From assembly GCA_047602465.1 (NCBI GenBank), contig JASGHF010000001.1, positions 1 to 64,000 of the forward strand: DNA of 64,000 nucleotides. The letters run 5' to 3'. This document shows positions 37,599 to 47,688 of the stretch, one piece after another. The translations under genes and the position numbers were made by a program. A model generated the notes under the pieces. It saw only the letters and a program-made list of their open reading frames with translations. It did no database searches and was not told the DNA's origin. Each line of letters opens with the position of its first letter. Positions within the stretch are counted from its first letter, which is position 1. This DNA comes from JADZAI01 sp047602465 (GTDB lineage Bacteria; Pseudomonadota; Alphaproteobacteria; Micropepsales; Micropepsaceae).

Positions 37599-39362
37599 AT
37601 GTCCCGTATCCTAATCACGTCTGCGCTGCCCTACATCAACGGCATCAAGCATCTCGGCAATCTTGTCGGCTCGATGCTGCCGGCCGATGTGTTCGCCCGG
37701 TACAGCCGCGCGCGGGGGCGCGAGACGCTGTTCGTCTGCGCGACGGACGAACACGGCACGCCGGCCGAACTGGCCGCGCTGGAGGAGGGGCTTTCCGTCG
37801 AGGCCTATTGCGCCAAATGGCATGGGGTCCAGGCCGACCTCGCGCGGCGCTGGCTGTTGTCGTTCGATGTCTTCGGCCGTTCGTCCAGCCCGCAGAACCG
37901 CGAGCTGACGCTGCAGTTCGCCAGGTCGCTCTGGCAGAACGGCTGCATCGACGTGCGGACGACGCGGCAGGTCTATTCCCACGCCGACGGCCGCTTCCTG
38001 CCGGATCGCTATGTCGTCGGCACCTGCCCGCATTGCGGCTATGACCGCGCGCGGGGCGATCAGTGCGAGAACTGCACGCGCGTCCTCGACCCGACGGATC
38101 TCATCAATCCGCGCTCGGCTGTGTCAGGCTCGTCCGACATCGAGGTCCGCGACTCCAAGCATCTGTTCCTGCGCCAGAGCGATTTCGCCGAACGGCTGCG
38201 CGCGTGGATCGACACCAAGCAGGGCGTCTGGTCGAACGTGGTGTCCTCCATCGCCTATAAATGGCTGGACGAGGGTCTGCGCGATCGTGGCATCACGCGC
38301 GACCTCAACTGGGGTGTGCCGGTGGATGTCGCAGGGTGGGGCGCCAATCCGGCCGGAGAGACGCTCGATCCGGCCGACTGGGCGGGCAAGGTCTTCTATG
38401 TCTGGTTCGATGCGCCCATCGAATATATCGGCGCGACCCGCGAATGGGCCGACGCCAGGGGCGAGCCGAATGCCTGGCAAAGCTGGTGGCAGCATCCCGA
38501 TGCCGATGACGTCACCTATGTGGAGTTCATGGGCAAGGACAACGTGCCTTTCCATACGGTTGGCTTCCCCGCGACGCTGATGGGCGCGAATGCCGGCGCC
38601 AACCGGCCGTGGAAGCTGGTCGATCAGATCAAGGGCTTCAACTGGCTCACCTATTACGGTGGCAAGTTCTCAACCTCGCAGAAGCGCGGCGTCTTCATGG
38701 ATCAGGCGCTCGATCTGCTGCCGGCCGATGCCTGGCGCTGGTATCTGATCGCCAACGCGCCGGAGAGCGCCGACTCGTCGTTCACGTGGGAGCATTTCGC
38801 CGCCACGGTGAACAAGGATCTGGCTGACGTTCTCGGCAATTTCGTCAATCGCATCCTGAAATTCGGCGCGGCCCGGTTCGAGGGCAAGATCCCCGAGGGC
38901 GGTTCGGGCGGGGCCGCGGAGGCGAAGCTCGCGGCGACGCTGGAAAAGGGCATCGGCCTCTACACCGCCTATCTCCAGGAGATGCAGTTCCGGAAGGCGG
39001 CGCAGGAGCTGCGCGCCATCTGGGTCGCCGCCAACGAGTTCGTCGCCGAGGCTGCCCCCTGGACCGCCATCAAGACCGACCCGGAGGCTGCCGCAGCCTC
39101 GGTCCGGACCGGCATCAATCTGATCCGGGTGATCGCCAGGCTGTCCGCGCCGATCATCCCGGAGACTGCGGCCGCCCTGAACGCGACCCTTGGCCTGCCG
39201 ATGGACGACCTCTCCTGGCCAGCCGGCCGGGCGCTGGAGGAACTTTCCAGGCTGCCTCCCGGCCACCCCTTCCAGGTGCCGCCCGTCCTCTTCGCCAAGC
39301 TGGCCGAGGAACAAGTTGCCGAATGGACACAGGCATATGGCGGAACAGGGGAGGCTTCTTAA
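37599..39362 (+). CDS. metG: Methionyl-tRNA synthetase
   Basis: This is a 587-residue class I synthetase. The first motif, ALPYINGIKHLGN, is the HIGH-type site. A zinc knuckle CPHCGYDRARGDQCENC lies near residue 145. KFSTSQKRGVF replaces the common KMSKS loop in the style of this group, and the anticodon-binding domain includes ANAPESADSSFTWEHF. It charges methionine onto both Met tRNAs. There is no C-terminal dimerisation (tRBD) domain. The ATG at 37599 lacks a clear ribosome site. Confidence 0.94.
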   Translation: MSRILITSALPYINGIKHLGNLVGSMLPADVFARYSRARGRETLFVCATDEHGTPAELAALEEGLSVEAYCAKWHGVQADLARRWLLSFDVFGRSSSPQNRELTLQFARSLWQNGCIDVRTTRQVYSHADGRFLPDRYVVGTCPHCGYDRARGDQCENCTRVLDPTDLINPRSAVSGSSDIEVRDSKHLFLRQSDFAERLRAWIDTKQGVWSNVVSSIAYKWLDEGLRDRGITRDLNWGVPVDVAGWGANPAGETLDPADWAGKVFYVWFDAPIEYIGATREWADARGEPNAWQSWWQHPDADDVTYVEFMGKDNVPFHTVGFPATLMGANAGANRPWKLVDQIKGFNWLTYYGGKFSTSQKRGVFMDQALDLLPADAWRWYLIANAPESADSSFTWEHFAATVNKDLADVLGNFVNRILKFGAARFEGKIPEGGSGGAAEAKLAATLEKGIGLYTAYLQEMQFRKAAQELRAIWVAANEFVAEAAPWTAIKTDPEAAAASVRTGINLIRVIARLSAPIIPETAAALNATLGLPMDDLSWPAGRALEELSRLPPGHPFQVPPVLFAKLAEEQVAEWTQAYGGTGEAS

Positions 39363-39455
39363 CCTTGGTCGCGTAAGCTTCCGTCTCGCGCTTGCGGACG
39401 TATCCGATCCGCGTCACAGTTATTTACGCCTTATTAAGGTTTTGCGGGAGTACGG

Positions 39456-40463
39456 ATGCGTTTTGGGGTCGTCATCGGGGCTGCGGTCCTCGCCGCTGCT
39501 GTGCCGTTCTGCGGCCTGGCGCTGGCCGATGATGTCATGCGTCCGAGCCTGGCGTCCGAAAGCGAAAACCCGCTGGCATTGACGGCGGGAGAGGCGGCCG
39601 AAATCCTGTATGGCGCCGCCAGCAACGCCGCGAAACACCGCTCCGTGCCGGCTGCGCTGCTCGCGGCAGGCACGTATATCGCCCCGCCGCCGGGCGCCGC
39701 TTACCAGACTGCCCCTGTCGATCCGGCTGCGCCCGCCGCAGCCCCCGGGGCGGCTCCGGCCCCCGCCGGGACGGTCGACCTCTCAGATCCCGCGACCCGG
39801 ATGCTGGCGAGCCTGCCGGACGAGGTCGAACCCTATTTCGACCTCTATCTCTACGTGTCGAAGGCCGAGGCCGGGCCTATCGCGCAGCATATGTTCGTCT
39901 ATAGCCGTGCTGCGGACGGCACGATGTCGCTGCTCTACGACTGGCCGGTCTCGACCGGGCGCGAGAAGAAAGAAAAGACCCCCTCGGGCCGCAAGACCTT
40001 CACTCACACGCCGGAGGGCAGCTTCAAGCTGGACCCCAAGCGCTTCCACACACTGTGGAAGTCGCGCGCGTGGAATGCCGACATGCCTTGGACGATGTTC
40101 TTCGATCTGGTCGAGAATGGCGGCATGAGCGGCCTCGCCATCCACGCGGCCGGCAAAGGCAAGATTTCGCAGCTCGGCCGCCGCGCTTCAGGTGGCTGCA
40201 TCCGTCTCGCGCCGGAGAATGCGCAGTTCCTCTTCAAGAAGATCCAGGCCGAACATGCGGGCTTCGTGCCTGTGTTTGCGATGGCGGGGGACTCGACGAA
40301 CGTGATGGGCGAGCCGGCGCGCAATGCCGACGGTTCCCTGCAGCTGACCCATGGCTACCGGGTGCTGCTGCACATCGAGGACTATGCCGGCGAGCATGTT
40401 CCGGCACTTTCGGTCGCGTCGGCCGCCCCGGCCGTCGTTCCGGCGAATTACAGCACCCGTTGA
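39456..40463 (+). CDS. L,D-transpeptidase (YkuD), copy 1
   Basis: This is a 335-residue exported protein with a signal peptide (start MRFGVVIGAAVLAAA, cleavage near LALAD), a Pro/Ala-rich linker at about 75-105, then a YkuD catalytic domain. The active-site stretch is IHAAGKGKISQLGRRASGGCIRL: His, fourteen residues, then Ser-Gly-Gly-Cys. The Cys nucleophile and Arg are present, but the usual SHGC reads SGGC. It would form 3-3 peptidoglycan cross-links or attach proteins to the wall. It is followed by a paralogue in the same direction. Confidence 0.83.
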   Translation: MRFGVVIGAAVLAAAVPFCGLALADDVMRPSLASESENPLALTAGEAAEILYGAASNAAKHRSVPAALLAAGTYIAPPPGAAYQTAPVDPAAPAAAPGAAPAPAGTVDLSDPATRMLASLPDEVEPYFDLYLYVSKAEAGPIAQHMFVYSRAADGTMSLLYDWPVSTGREKKEKTPSGRKTFTHTPEGSFKLDPKRFHTLWKSRAWNADMPWTMFFDLVENGGMSGLAIHAAGKGKISQLGRRASGGCIRLAPENAQFLFKKIQAEHAGFVPVFAMAGDSTNVMGEPARNADGSLQLTHGYRVLLHIEDYAGEHVPALSVASAAPAVVPANYSTR

Positions 40464-40561
40464 AACCCGGCCCCGCCGCGTGCATGTTGCAATGCACTTA
40501 GGCTGATTTGTTCGCGCCCCGCCGGAGTTCTGCGAGGGCCGGAATCTGGGTTTTCAAAAAC

Positions 40562-41479
40562 ATGCTTCAGGTCTTCCCGCGCCGCTCTCTCTCCAGCGCC
40601 GCCGTTCTCGCCACGGCCCTCGTGGCCGCCGCCTGTTCGACCACGTCGCGCCGCCCGGTCGTGGTCGGCCCGCCGCCGCCCTCCGCCGACGAGGCGCTGG
40701 CCGCTTACCGGACCGAGATCCAGGAGCAGGAACAGCAATACGTCGCCCGCAGCACGCCGGAGGACCAGGAAAGCATTCGCGCGCATGTCGCCGACATCCT
40801 CGATCCCAAGGTGCTCAGCGAGTACGAGCTGGTCATCTATATCAACAAGGCCGGTACCGGCCGTACGGCGCAGCACGCTTTCCTGTTTCAGGCCGGTGAC
40901 GGCGATCTGACCTATCTCGACACCTGGCTGGTTTCGACGGGCCGCGAGCAGCAGGAAACCTCGCCGAAGGGCGCCAGCAAGTTCACCACCACGCCGCAGG
41001 GCACCTTCATGTTCGACCTGCCGCATTTCTCGCGGCTGCATAAGTCGAACGCCTGGGAAGCCGACATGCCGTGGGCGATGTTCCTGAAGACGCGCAATGG
41101 CGGCTCGACGACGGGCATCGCGCTGCACGCGGCGCTGGACAAGTATGTCCACAATCTCGGCCAGCGCGCCTCGGCCGGCTGCATCCGCCTGCTGCCGTCG
41201 AACGCCGAAAAGCTCTACAAGCTGCTCCAGACCAAATACGCGGGTTCAGTGAAGGCGCTCACCCCTTCGGGCGTCGGCGCCCGGCTGGGCGGCAGCACGA
41301 TCAAGGGCACCAAGGGTCTGGTCATCATCGAAGACCTGAACGAAGGCAGCGTCCTCGCCAGCGGCCCTGCGGCGGTCGACAACTGGTCGAATCCGCAGCC
41401 CGCGCCCGAGCCGTACGATCCGGTGCGGCCTGCGTCCGGAACCGCGACCGCACCGTCGAACCGCCCGCCGGGCTATTAA
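40562..41479 (+). CDS. L,D-transpeptidase (YkuD) lipoprotein, copy 2
   Basis: This is a 305-residue protein. LVAAACS is a lipobox, so the mature enzyme should be tethered to a membrane. Residues 80-240 match copy 1 along the YkuD domain (VYVNKAG-like start, STGREQQETSPKGASKF, LHAALDKYVHNLGQRASAGCIRL). The catalytic Cys is present, with SAGC in place of SHGC. The C-terminus is a Pro-rich tail. The ATG at 40562 is preferred to a TTG at 40508. The two genes probably arose by duplication and may differ in location (periplasm against lipid anchor). Confidence 0.83.
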   Translation: MLQVFPRRSLSSAAVLATALVAAACSTTSRRPVVVGPPPPSADEALAAYRTEIQEQEQQYVARSTPEDQESIRAHVADILDPKVLSEYELVIYINKAGTGRTAQHAFLFQAGDGDLTYLDTWLVSTGREQQETSPKGASKFTTTPQGTFMFDLPHFSRLHKSNAWEADMPWAMFLKTRNGGSTTGIALHAALDKYVHNLGQRASAGCIRLLPSNAEKLYKLLQTKYAGSVKALTPSGVGARLGGSTIKGTKGLVIIEDLNEGSVLASGPAAVDNWSNPQPAPEPYDPVRPASGTATAPSNRPPGY

Positions 41480-41511
41480 GCGAGGCGGCCTCAGTCGGCC
41501 GAAAACGCTGA

Positions 41512-42747
41512 ATGGCTTTCCTGCCTGCGGCTGCGGTGCTTCGGCACCGCGACTTCCGCTCCCTGTGGTTTGCGCGTGTCGCCGCAGTCCTGGCGATGCA
41601 GATGCAGGCGGTCTCGATCGCCTGGATGGTCTATGACCGCGCGCGGCTGACGCGCGACGAGAGCGAGTCCGTTTTCCTCCTCGGCATGGTCGGCCTCGTC
41701 CAGTTCGTGCCGATCCTCGTGCTGTCGCTGTTCGGCGGCCAGATGGCTGACCGCTTCCACCGCAAGACGATCATGATCTCCTCGTTCGCGGCGGAGGCTT
41801 CGTGCGCCGGCGCGCTCGTGTGGATCGCGCTGACGCCATCTGCGCCGCTCTGGACGATCTTCATCGTCGCGGCCGTGTTCGGCATTTCACGCAGCTTCTT
41901 TTCGCCGGCCATGTCGTCGCTCCAGCCGACGCTGGTGCCGCGCGCCGAACTGCCGAACGCGATCGCCTGGGGGTCTCTCGCCTGGCAGGGGTCGTCGATC
42001 GCCGGCCCAGCGCTTGGCGGTTATCTTTACGCGGGACAGTCCTTTCTGCCGTTCGCCTCGGCCGGCGCGTTGCTGCTGCTGGCCATGGTCTTCATCAGCC
42101 GCATCCACGAACCGGCGCGCGCCGTCACGGTCACCGGGCGATCGCTGGCGCTGATCCTCGACGGCCTTGTCTATGTTCGCCGCAACCCGGTCGTGTTCGG
42201 TGCGATCTCGCTCGACCTCTTCGCTGTGCTGCTGGGCGGGGCGACGGCGCTGCTGCCGGCCTTCGCGCGCGACGTGCTGCACCTGGATGCCGACGGGTTC
42301 GGTCATCTGCGCGCGGCGCCGGCGATCGGCGCTGTCGCAGTGGCTTTGTGGCTCGCGACATGGCCGATGCGCCGGAACACCGGCTACTGGATGTTCGGCG
42401 GCGTCGCCGTCTTCGGCATCGCGACCGTCATTTTCGGTCTGTCCGAGAATTACTGGCTGTCGATGGCTGCGTTGGCGCTGCTCGGCGCGGGCGACATGCT
42501 CAGCGTCTATGTGCGCTCCAGCCTGATCCAGCTGTCGACGCCCGACGAGATGCGCGGCCGTGTGTCGGCCGCATCGAGCGTATTCGTTTCGGCTTCCAAC
42601 GAACTGGGCGAGTTCCGTGCCGGATCGATGGGCGCGTTGATCGGCGCGGTGCCGTCGGTCGTGGCCGGCGGCGTGGCGGCGCTGGGGATCGCCGCGCTGT
42701 GGGCCTATTGGTTCCCGCAACTGCGAAAAGCCGACAGGCTCGACTAG
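41512..42747 (+). CDS. MFS transporter, EntS/exporter-like
   Basis: This is a 411-residue, 12-helix protein. LRHRDFRSLWFARVAAVLAMQMQAVSI is the usual start of the EntS-type MFS exporters (siderophore or multidrug). GGQMADRFHRKTIM is the motif-A loop, and PDEMRGRVSAASSVFVSASNELGEF the matching C-terminal loop. The substrate is unknown, and no siderophore genes are nearby. It begins 32 bases after the second L,D-transpeptidase gene. Confidence 0.84.
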   Translation: MAFLPAAAVLRHRDFRSLWFARVAAVLAMQMQAVSIAWMVYDRARLTRDESESVFLLGMVGLVQFVPILVLSLFGGQMADRFHRKTIMISSFAAEASCAGALVWIALTPSAPLWTIFIVAAVFGISRSFFSPAMSSLQPTLVPRAELPNAIAWGSLAWQGSSIAGPALGGYLYAGQSFLPFASAGALLLLAMVFISRIHEPARAVTVTGRSLALILDGLVYVRRNPVVFGAISLDLFAVLLGGATALLPAFARDVLHLDADGFGHLRAAPAIGAVAVALWLATWPMRRNTGYWMFGGVAVFGIATVIFGLSENYWLSMAALALLGAGDMLSVYVRSSLIQLSTPDEMRGRVSAASSVFVSASNELGEFRAGSMGALIGAVPSVVAGGVAALGIAALWAYWFPQLRKADRLD

Positions 42748-42862
42748 GGCAGGGCGGCTGCTCTGCGGCATGCCGCCGCACTCATCTTTTTACCGGATGG
42801 ACGCGCTGGTGGCTTGGCGTGACCTTCGCTCTCCTGGCTCCACGCCAGCGAGGATCTCGTCC

Positions 42863-43549
42863 ATGAATCGCATGTCCTGCCTGGTGATCGCCACTATAGC
42901 GGCGTGGTCGCTGACCACGGCTTCGGCCCAGATCATTCCGGAGGCCGGTGCGCCGTCGGACGGCCCGGCTCAACCGGCTGCCGTCGAGCCGACGCCGCCC
43001 GCTGCGCCTTCGCCCGCGGCTGTGCCGACGCTCCAGACAGGATTTTCCAATGGGGATCTTGAGGCAGCTTTCAAAGCCGTCGGCCTGACTGTCACGCAGA
43101 AAACCGCACCGAACGGGCTGCAATACCTTGAGGGCAAAAATGGCCGGGACGTCATTTTCGGCGCGGGACTGAAATGCGCCGGGGCTAACGTGACCGATTG
43201 CAGGCTGCTGATGCTGCAATCGGGAACGCTGAGCAAATCCGTGCCGTATGCCGACATGATGAAGTTTACGACGGCGGGCTTCAGCTCGCGGGCTGTGACA
43301 TTTGATCCCAACAAGAAATACCCGGCGCTGCTGCAGATGACCCATATCTATGGCAGCTTCGACCAGACGCTGCTGACGGGGTCGCTGAAGGGGCTGATGG
43401 GCGACATGCAGGCTTTCCTGGGGATGCTCCAGGGCCAGCCGGTACAAGCCTACGCATCGGCCGTGCCGGAGGCGCGGCTGGGCGGGGCCTTCAACGGCGG
43501 CATCTTTGATGCAGCGGTATCGGTGCAGTTCCCGGCCAAAGCCAATTAG
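42863..43549 (+). CDS. Exported YbjN-like protein, copy 1
   Basis: This is a 228-residue protein with a signal peptide ending near TASAQ and a Pro/Ala linker. The mature domain starts FSNGDLEAAFKAVGLTVTQK, followed by strands with a Cys pair in GLKCAGANVTDCRLLMLQSG. The same pattern (helix, G-rich turn, strand, Cys, Cys, LxSG) recurs in the next two genes. It resembles the YbjN-type alpha-beta domain. GCGAGGAT precedes the ATG at 42863. The C-terminal half differs from its siblings and may be a specialised part. The function is unknown. Confidence 0.7.
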   Translation: MNRMSCLVIATIAAWSLTTASAQIIPEAGAPSDGPAQPAAVEPTPPAAPSPAAVPTLQTGFSNGDLEAAFKAVGLTVTQKTAPNGLQYLEGKNGRDVIFGAGLKCAGANVTDCRLLMLQSGTLSKSVPYADMMKFTTAGFSSRAVTFDPNKKYPALLQMTHIYGSFDQTLLTGSLKGLMGDMQAFLGMLQGQPVQAYASAVPEARLGGAFNGGIFDAAVSVQFPAKAN

Positions 43550-43570
43550 GCCAAAAATCGGAGGCCCTCG

Positions 43571-44266
43571 ATGCCTGGAGTTCGCAAACTGGTTCTGATT
43601 GCAGCCGCAGCCGCTCTTTGCGGATTGGCGGTGGCGCAGGACGGCACCGCGCCGCCGCCCGAAGCCGTCGCGCCCACAGCCGCGCCGCCGGAGGCGGCCG
43701 CGCCGGCACCGGCCGAGACCGGCCTCATCACGGCCGTCAGCTTTGAGGATGTGAAGGCGGTTTTTGCGGGGGCGGGGGTGCCGTTCGAGGTGAAGCAGCT
43801 CAAGAGCGGGCGGAACTACATCCTCGGGCAGCCCAATGGCTGGGTGATGTTCGTCTATGTGATGAACTGCGACGACGACGCGGCGCTGACCGGATGCAAG
43901 GCGATTTCCCTGGAATCCGGGGATTTCGTGAAGAAAGTCGACCTGTCCTTCGTCAACGCCTTCAACGCCCAGAACGTCGTTTCCCACGCCGTTCTGCTGG
44001 AAGGCGGCCAGTCCTACACGAAGTTCGGGCTGCTTCTGCACTCCGGCGTGTCGCCGACTTACCTGCGTGACGCTTTCCGGATGTTCGTGAACGAGATGTC
44101 CTTCTACGCGGATGAACTCCAGAAAGCGGGCGCCGAGCCGCCGAAACCGACCGGAACCTTCGGCGCCGGAGCGGGCCTCACCGAAAGGTCACAGACGCTG
44201 TCGCCACGTGAGAACGCGTCGATGTCCCTCTCGTCCGGCGATGCCGGCGTCGTCTTCGGAAAATAG
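43571..44266 (+). CDS. Exported YbjN-like protein, copy 2
   Basis: This is a 231-residue protein with a signal peptide ending near LAVAQ and a long Pro/Ala linker. The mature domain has FEDVKAVFAGAGVPFEVKQL, then VYVMNCDDDAALTGCKAISLESG, then YTKFGLLLHSGVSPTYLRDAFRMFV. The layout matches the neighbours, especially the third gene (SPEYVRTSLRHFL at the same point). GGAGG lies before the start, and the gap to the previous gene is 21 bases. I infer tandem duplication and an envelope location. Confidence 0.72.
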   Translation: MPGVRKLVLIAAAAALCGLAVAQDGTAPPPEAVAPTAAPPEAAAPAPAETGLITAVSFEDVKAVFAGAGVPFEVKQLKSGRNYILGQPNGWVMFVYVMNCDDDAALTGCKAISLESGDFVKKVDLSFVNAFNAQNVVSHAVLLEGGQSYTKFGLLLHSGVSPTYLRDAFRMFVNEMSFYADELQKAGAEPPKPTGTFGAGAGLTERSQTLSPRENASMSLSSGDAGVVFGK

Positions 44267-44276
44267 GAGCGCCGCG

Positions 44277-44876
44277 ATGATGAAAGTCACGATCGCCGCC
44301 ATGCTGACGGCGCTGGCCGTCGCGCCGGCCCTCGCCAAGCCGCCTCCGGAAGCCGCCGCTTCGTCGGCCGGCCTGGTGACGAAGATGAGCATTGGCGATC
44401 TGAAGGCCGTCTATGACGGCGCCGGTGTCGCCTACGAGGTCCGGGTGCTGGATGACGGGCGGGAATTCCTGTCGGCGGAGCCGGAGGGATATCGCATGTA
44501 CGCGATCCTCACGACCTGTCCGGACCCCTCAAAGGCCGTCGATTGCACCGTTCTCCTGCTGGAATCCGGCACGTGGGACCGCAAGCTGACCGCCGAACAA
44601 CTCGCTTACTTCAATTCGTCCCCGTTTCTGGGCAAGGCCTTCTTCAACGAGGGCAAACCGGCCATTTCGTATGCGTTCGTGCTCGAACCGGGCGTGTCGC
44701 CCGAATATGTCCGCACCTCGCTGCGGCACTTTCTCAATCTGATGAAGTATTTCGGCGGTTTTGAATGGCTCCCGGCAGACGCGGCGGCGCCTGCCCAGAA
44801 ACCCGGATCGTTCTCGGTTCCGATGGGCACGAAATCAGCGCCGCCGCAGAATGATGTAAAGCCAACAAGTAATTGA
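44277..44876 (+). CDS. Exported YbjN-like protein, copy 3
   Basis: This is a 199-residue protein with a signal peptide ending near ALAKP. The mature domain reads IGDLKAVYDGAGVAYEVRVL, TTCPDPSKAVDCTVLLLESG, then ISYAFVLEPGVSPEYVRTSLRHFL. It is the shortest of the three and close to copy 2. TAGGAG, overlapping the previous stop codon, serves as ribosome site for the ATG at 44277. The three genes form one transcript. It ends convergent with rlmB after an eight-base gap. The function is unknown. Confidence 0.72.
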   Translation: MMKVTIAAMLTALAVAPALAKPPPEAAASSAGLVTKMSIGDLKAVYDGAGVAYEVRVLDDGREFLSAEPEGYRMYAILTTCPDPSKAVDCTVLLLESGTWDRKLTAEQLAYFNSSPFLGKAFFNEGKPAISYAFVLEPGVSPEYVRTSLRHFLNLMKYFGGFEWLPADAAAPAQKPGSFSVPMGTKSAPPQNDVKPTSN

Positions 44877-44884
44877 TTTTAAGA

Positions 44885-45664
44885 CTATTTTCTCTGCCGC
44901 ATCGCCTCGTAGAGGGCGACGGCTGCGGCGTTGGAGACGTTGAGGCTCGGCAGCCGGGGCAGGGTCGGCAGGCGGATGAGCTTGTCGCAGGTTTCCCGCA
45001 CGAGGCGGCGTAGTCCGTCGCCTTCAGCCCCCATCACCAGAGCGATGTCGCCGGTGAGATTGACCGACGACAGGTCGTAGGCGGCTTCAGAATCGAAGCC
45101 AAAGACCTGAAATCCCTCGCGTTTCATCTCGTCGAGGGTGCGGGCGATGTTGACCACCTCGGCGACCGGAATGCGGTCGAGGGCGCCGGAGGCCGCTTTG
45201 GCGACGATGCCGGTGAGGGGTGGGGAGTGGCGTTCCTGAACGACCACGGCGGTTGCGCCGAAACCGGCGGCTGAGCGCAGGATCGCCCCGAGATTGTGGG
45301 GATCGGTGATCTGGTCGAGGACGACGACCAGGCGTGTGCCGGGTTCCTTGTCGAGAACGGCGTCCTCGAACGAAACCCGGGCGAGAGGACCGGCCTCAAG
45401 CAGGATGCCCTGGTGGACGGCGTCCTTGGGGAGGCGGCGGTCGATTTCGGCATCGCCCACCTGTTCGATCCGGACGCCCCGCGCCCGTGCCGCCTCGGCG
45501 ATCCGTTCCATGCCGCTTGACGTAACGAGAAGCCGCTTGCAGGGGCGCGCCCGGTTCCCCAGCGCCGACTCAACGCTGTGGACGCCCCACAACAGCACCG
45601 CCGAGGGGTCGTGGGCCCGGTCAGGGCGTGCCGCCTCGCGGCCGGTTCGGCCATGTCTAGCCAT
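44885..45664 (-). CDS. rlmB: 23S rRNA 2'-O-methyltransferase RlmB/TrmH family
   Basis: This is a 259-residue SpoU/TrmH-family methyltransferase. The N-terminal substrate-binding domain opens LLWGVHSVESAL. The catalytic knot has the three motifs: DQITDPHNLGAILRSA, VMGAEGDGLRRL and LPSLNVSNAAAVALYE. RlmB methylates G2251 of 23S rRNA; other family members act on tRNA, but the N-terminal domain favours rRNA. It is divergent from the tRNA-Tyr/tuf block. Confidence 0.87.
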   Translation of the reverse strand: MARHGRTGREAARPDRAHDPSAVLLWGVHSVESALGNRARPCKRLLVTSSGMERIAEAARARGVRIEQVGDAEIDRRLPKDAVHQGILLEAGPLARVSFEDAVLDKEPGTRLVVVLDQITDPHNLGAILRSAAGFGATAVVVQERHSPPLTGIVAKAASGALDRIPVAEVVNIARTLDEMKREGFQVFGFDSEAAYDLSSVNLTGDIALVMGAEGDGLRRLVRETCDKLIRLPTLPRLPSLNVSNAAAVALYEAMRQRK

Positions 45665-45711
45665 GCTTGATCCGTCTTTCGGAGATTGATTCCGGACATA
45701 GCCCGAAACGC

Positions 45712-45740
45712 TTGACGCAACAGGGCAAATCTTGCATATG
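45712..45740 (+). promoter_or_regulatory. Likely promoter of the tRNA-Tyr/tRNA-Gly/tuf operon
   Basis: TTGACG (45712-45717) and CATATG (45735-45740) are separated by 17 bases. This is the only strong sigma-70-like pair in the 217-base gap between rlmB and tRNA-Tyr, and it would leave a leader of about 135 bases. The rest of the gap shows no gene. The call is inferred from consensus only. Confidence 0.55.
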
Positions 45741-45881
45741 CCCGCCTCCGCGCCCTATGGCGCGGACGGCGAAATAACGACGCGCGGCGGCAGGAAATCA
45801 AGCAGTTCGTGATGTGGTCGGGGGGCACGCTGGATTGTGCGCCGCCCGGAAGCGTTTGAATTGTTTGAGCTTTCGCGCTCT

Positions 45882-45966
45882 GGAAGGGTGCCCGAGTGGC
45901 TAAAGGGGACGGACTGTAAATCCGTTGGCTACGCCTACGTTGGTTCGAATCCAACCCCTTCCACCA
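45882..45966 (+). tRNA. tRNA-Tyr (GTA)
   Basis: This is an 85-base class II tRNA with a long variable arm. The acceptor GGAAGGG pairs with CCCTTCC, and ACCA follows. The anticodon loop CTGTAAA carries GTA (Tyr). The variable arm is TTGGCTACGCCTACG, and the T-arm TTGG TTCGAAT CCAA. It is the first gene of the tuf transcript. Confidence 0.95.
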
Positions 45967-46034
45967 TCGCTTTTGGTGCGAGTCGGAATGGCGCCGTGAC
46001 GAAGAGAAATTTGACTAAAGGCGGGTGACCGCTT

Positions 46035-46108
46035 GCGGGTGTAGCTCAATGGTAGAGCAGAAGCCTTCCAAGCTTACGACGAGGGTTCGATTCCCTTCAC
46101 CCGCTCCA
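46035..46108 (+). tRNA. tRNA-Gly (TCC)
   Basis: This is a 74-base tRNA. The acceptor GCGGGTG pairs with CACCCGC, followed by T and CCA. The anticodon loop CTTCCAA carries TCC (Gly). It lies 68 bases after tRNA-Tyr and 34 before tuf. Confidence 0.94.
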
Positions 46109-46142
46109 AGAAACAACGACGTGTAACCGCAGGTAGATCGAG

Positions 46143-47333
<1,191 letters not shown>

Positions 47334-47353
47334 GCGACGCAGGGAAGCGAATT

Positions 47354-47429
47354 AGGAGTGTAGCTCAGCTGGTAGAGCATCGGTCTCCAAAACCGAGGGC
47401 CGGGGGTTCGAGTCCCTCCACTCCTGCCA
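47354..47429 (+). tRNA. tRNA-Trp (CCA)
   Basis: This is a 76-base tRNA. The acceptor AGGAGTG pairs with CACTCCT, and GCCA follows. The anticodon loop CTCCAAA carries CCA (Trp). It lies between tuf and secE, the conserved position in alphaproteobacteria. Confidence 0.95.
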
Positions 47430-47455
47430 GTCCCTGCGACGCCTGAAAGAAGAAC

Positions 47456-47686
47456 ATGGCCACAACGTCCGGAAACAACGAAGCCAAGGAAACCCGCCCG
47501 CGGGTAGGCCCCGTTCAGTTCGTGCGCGAAGTGCGCACCGAAGTGAACAAGGTCACGTGGCCGACCTGGGGCGAATGGCGCATCACCACGCTGATGGTCT
47601 TCATCTTCGTCGTGATCGCCACGGTGTTCTTCTTCGCGATCGACAGCCTGATCGCCTTCATCGTCCAGCAGTTGATCGCGAGCTGA
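47456..47686 (+). CDS. secE: Preprotein translocase subunit SecE
   Basis: This is a 76-residue protein of the short single-helix type. PVQFVREVRTEVNKVTWPTWGEWR is the conserved cytoplasmic SecE segment, followed by one membrane helix (TTLMVFIFVVIATVFFFAI). SecE clamps SecY in the Sec channel. nusG begins two bases after the stop, and the two are co-transcribed. Confidence 0.95.
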   Translation: MATTSGNNEAKETRPRVGPVQFVREVRTEVNKVTWPTWGEWRITTLMVFIFVVIATVFFFAIDSLIAFIVQQLIAS

Positions 47687-47688
47687 CC

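Noticed and set aside
37575..37600. Sequence resembling a tRNA T-arm (GGTTCGATTCC on the minus strand) before metG
   Set aside because: The flanking bases cannot form a T-stem, anticodon arm or acceptor stem, so it is a coincidence.
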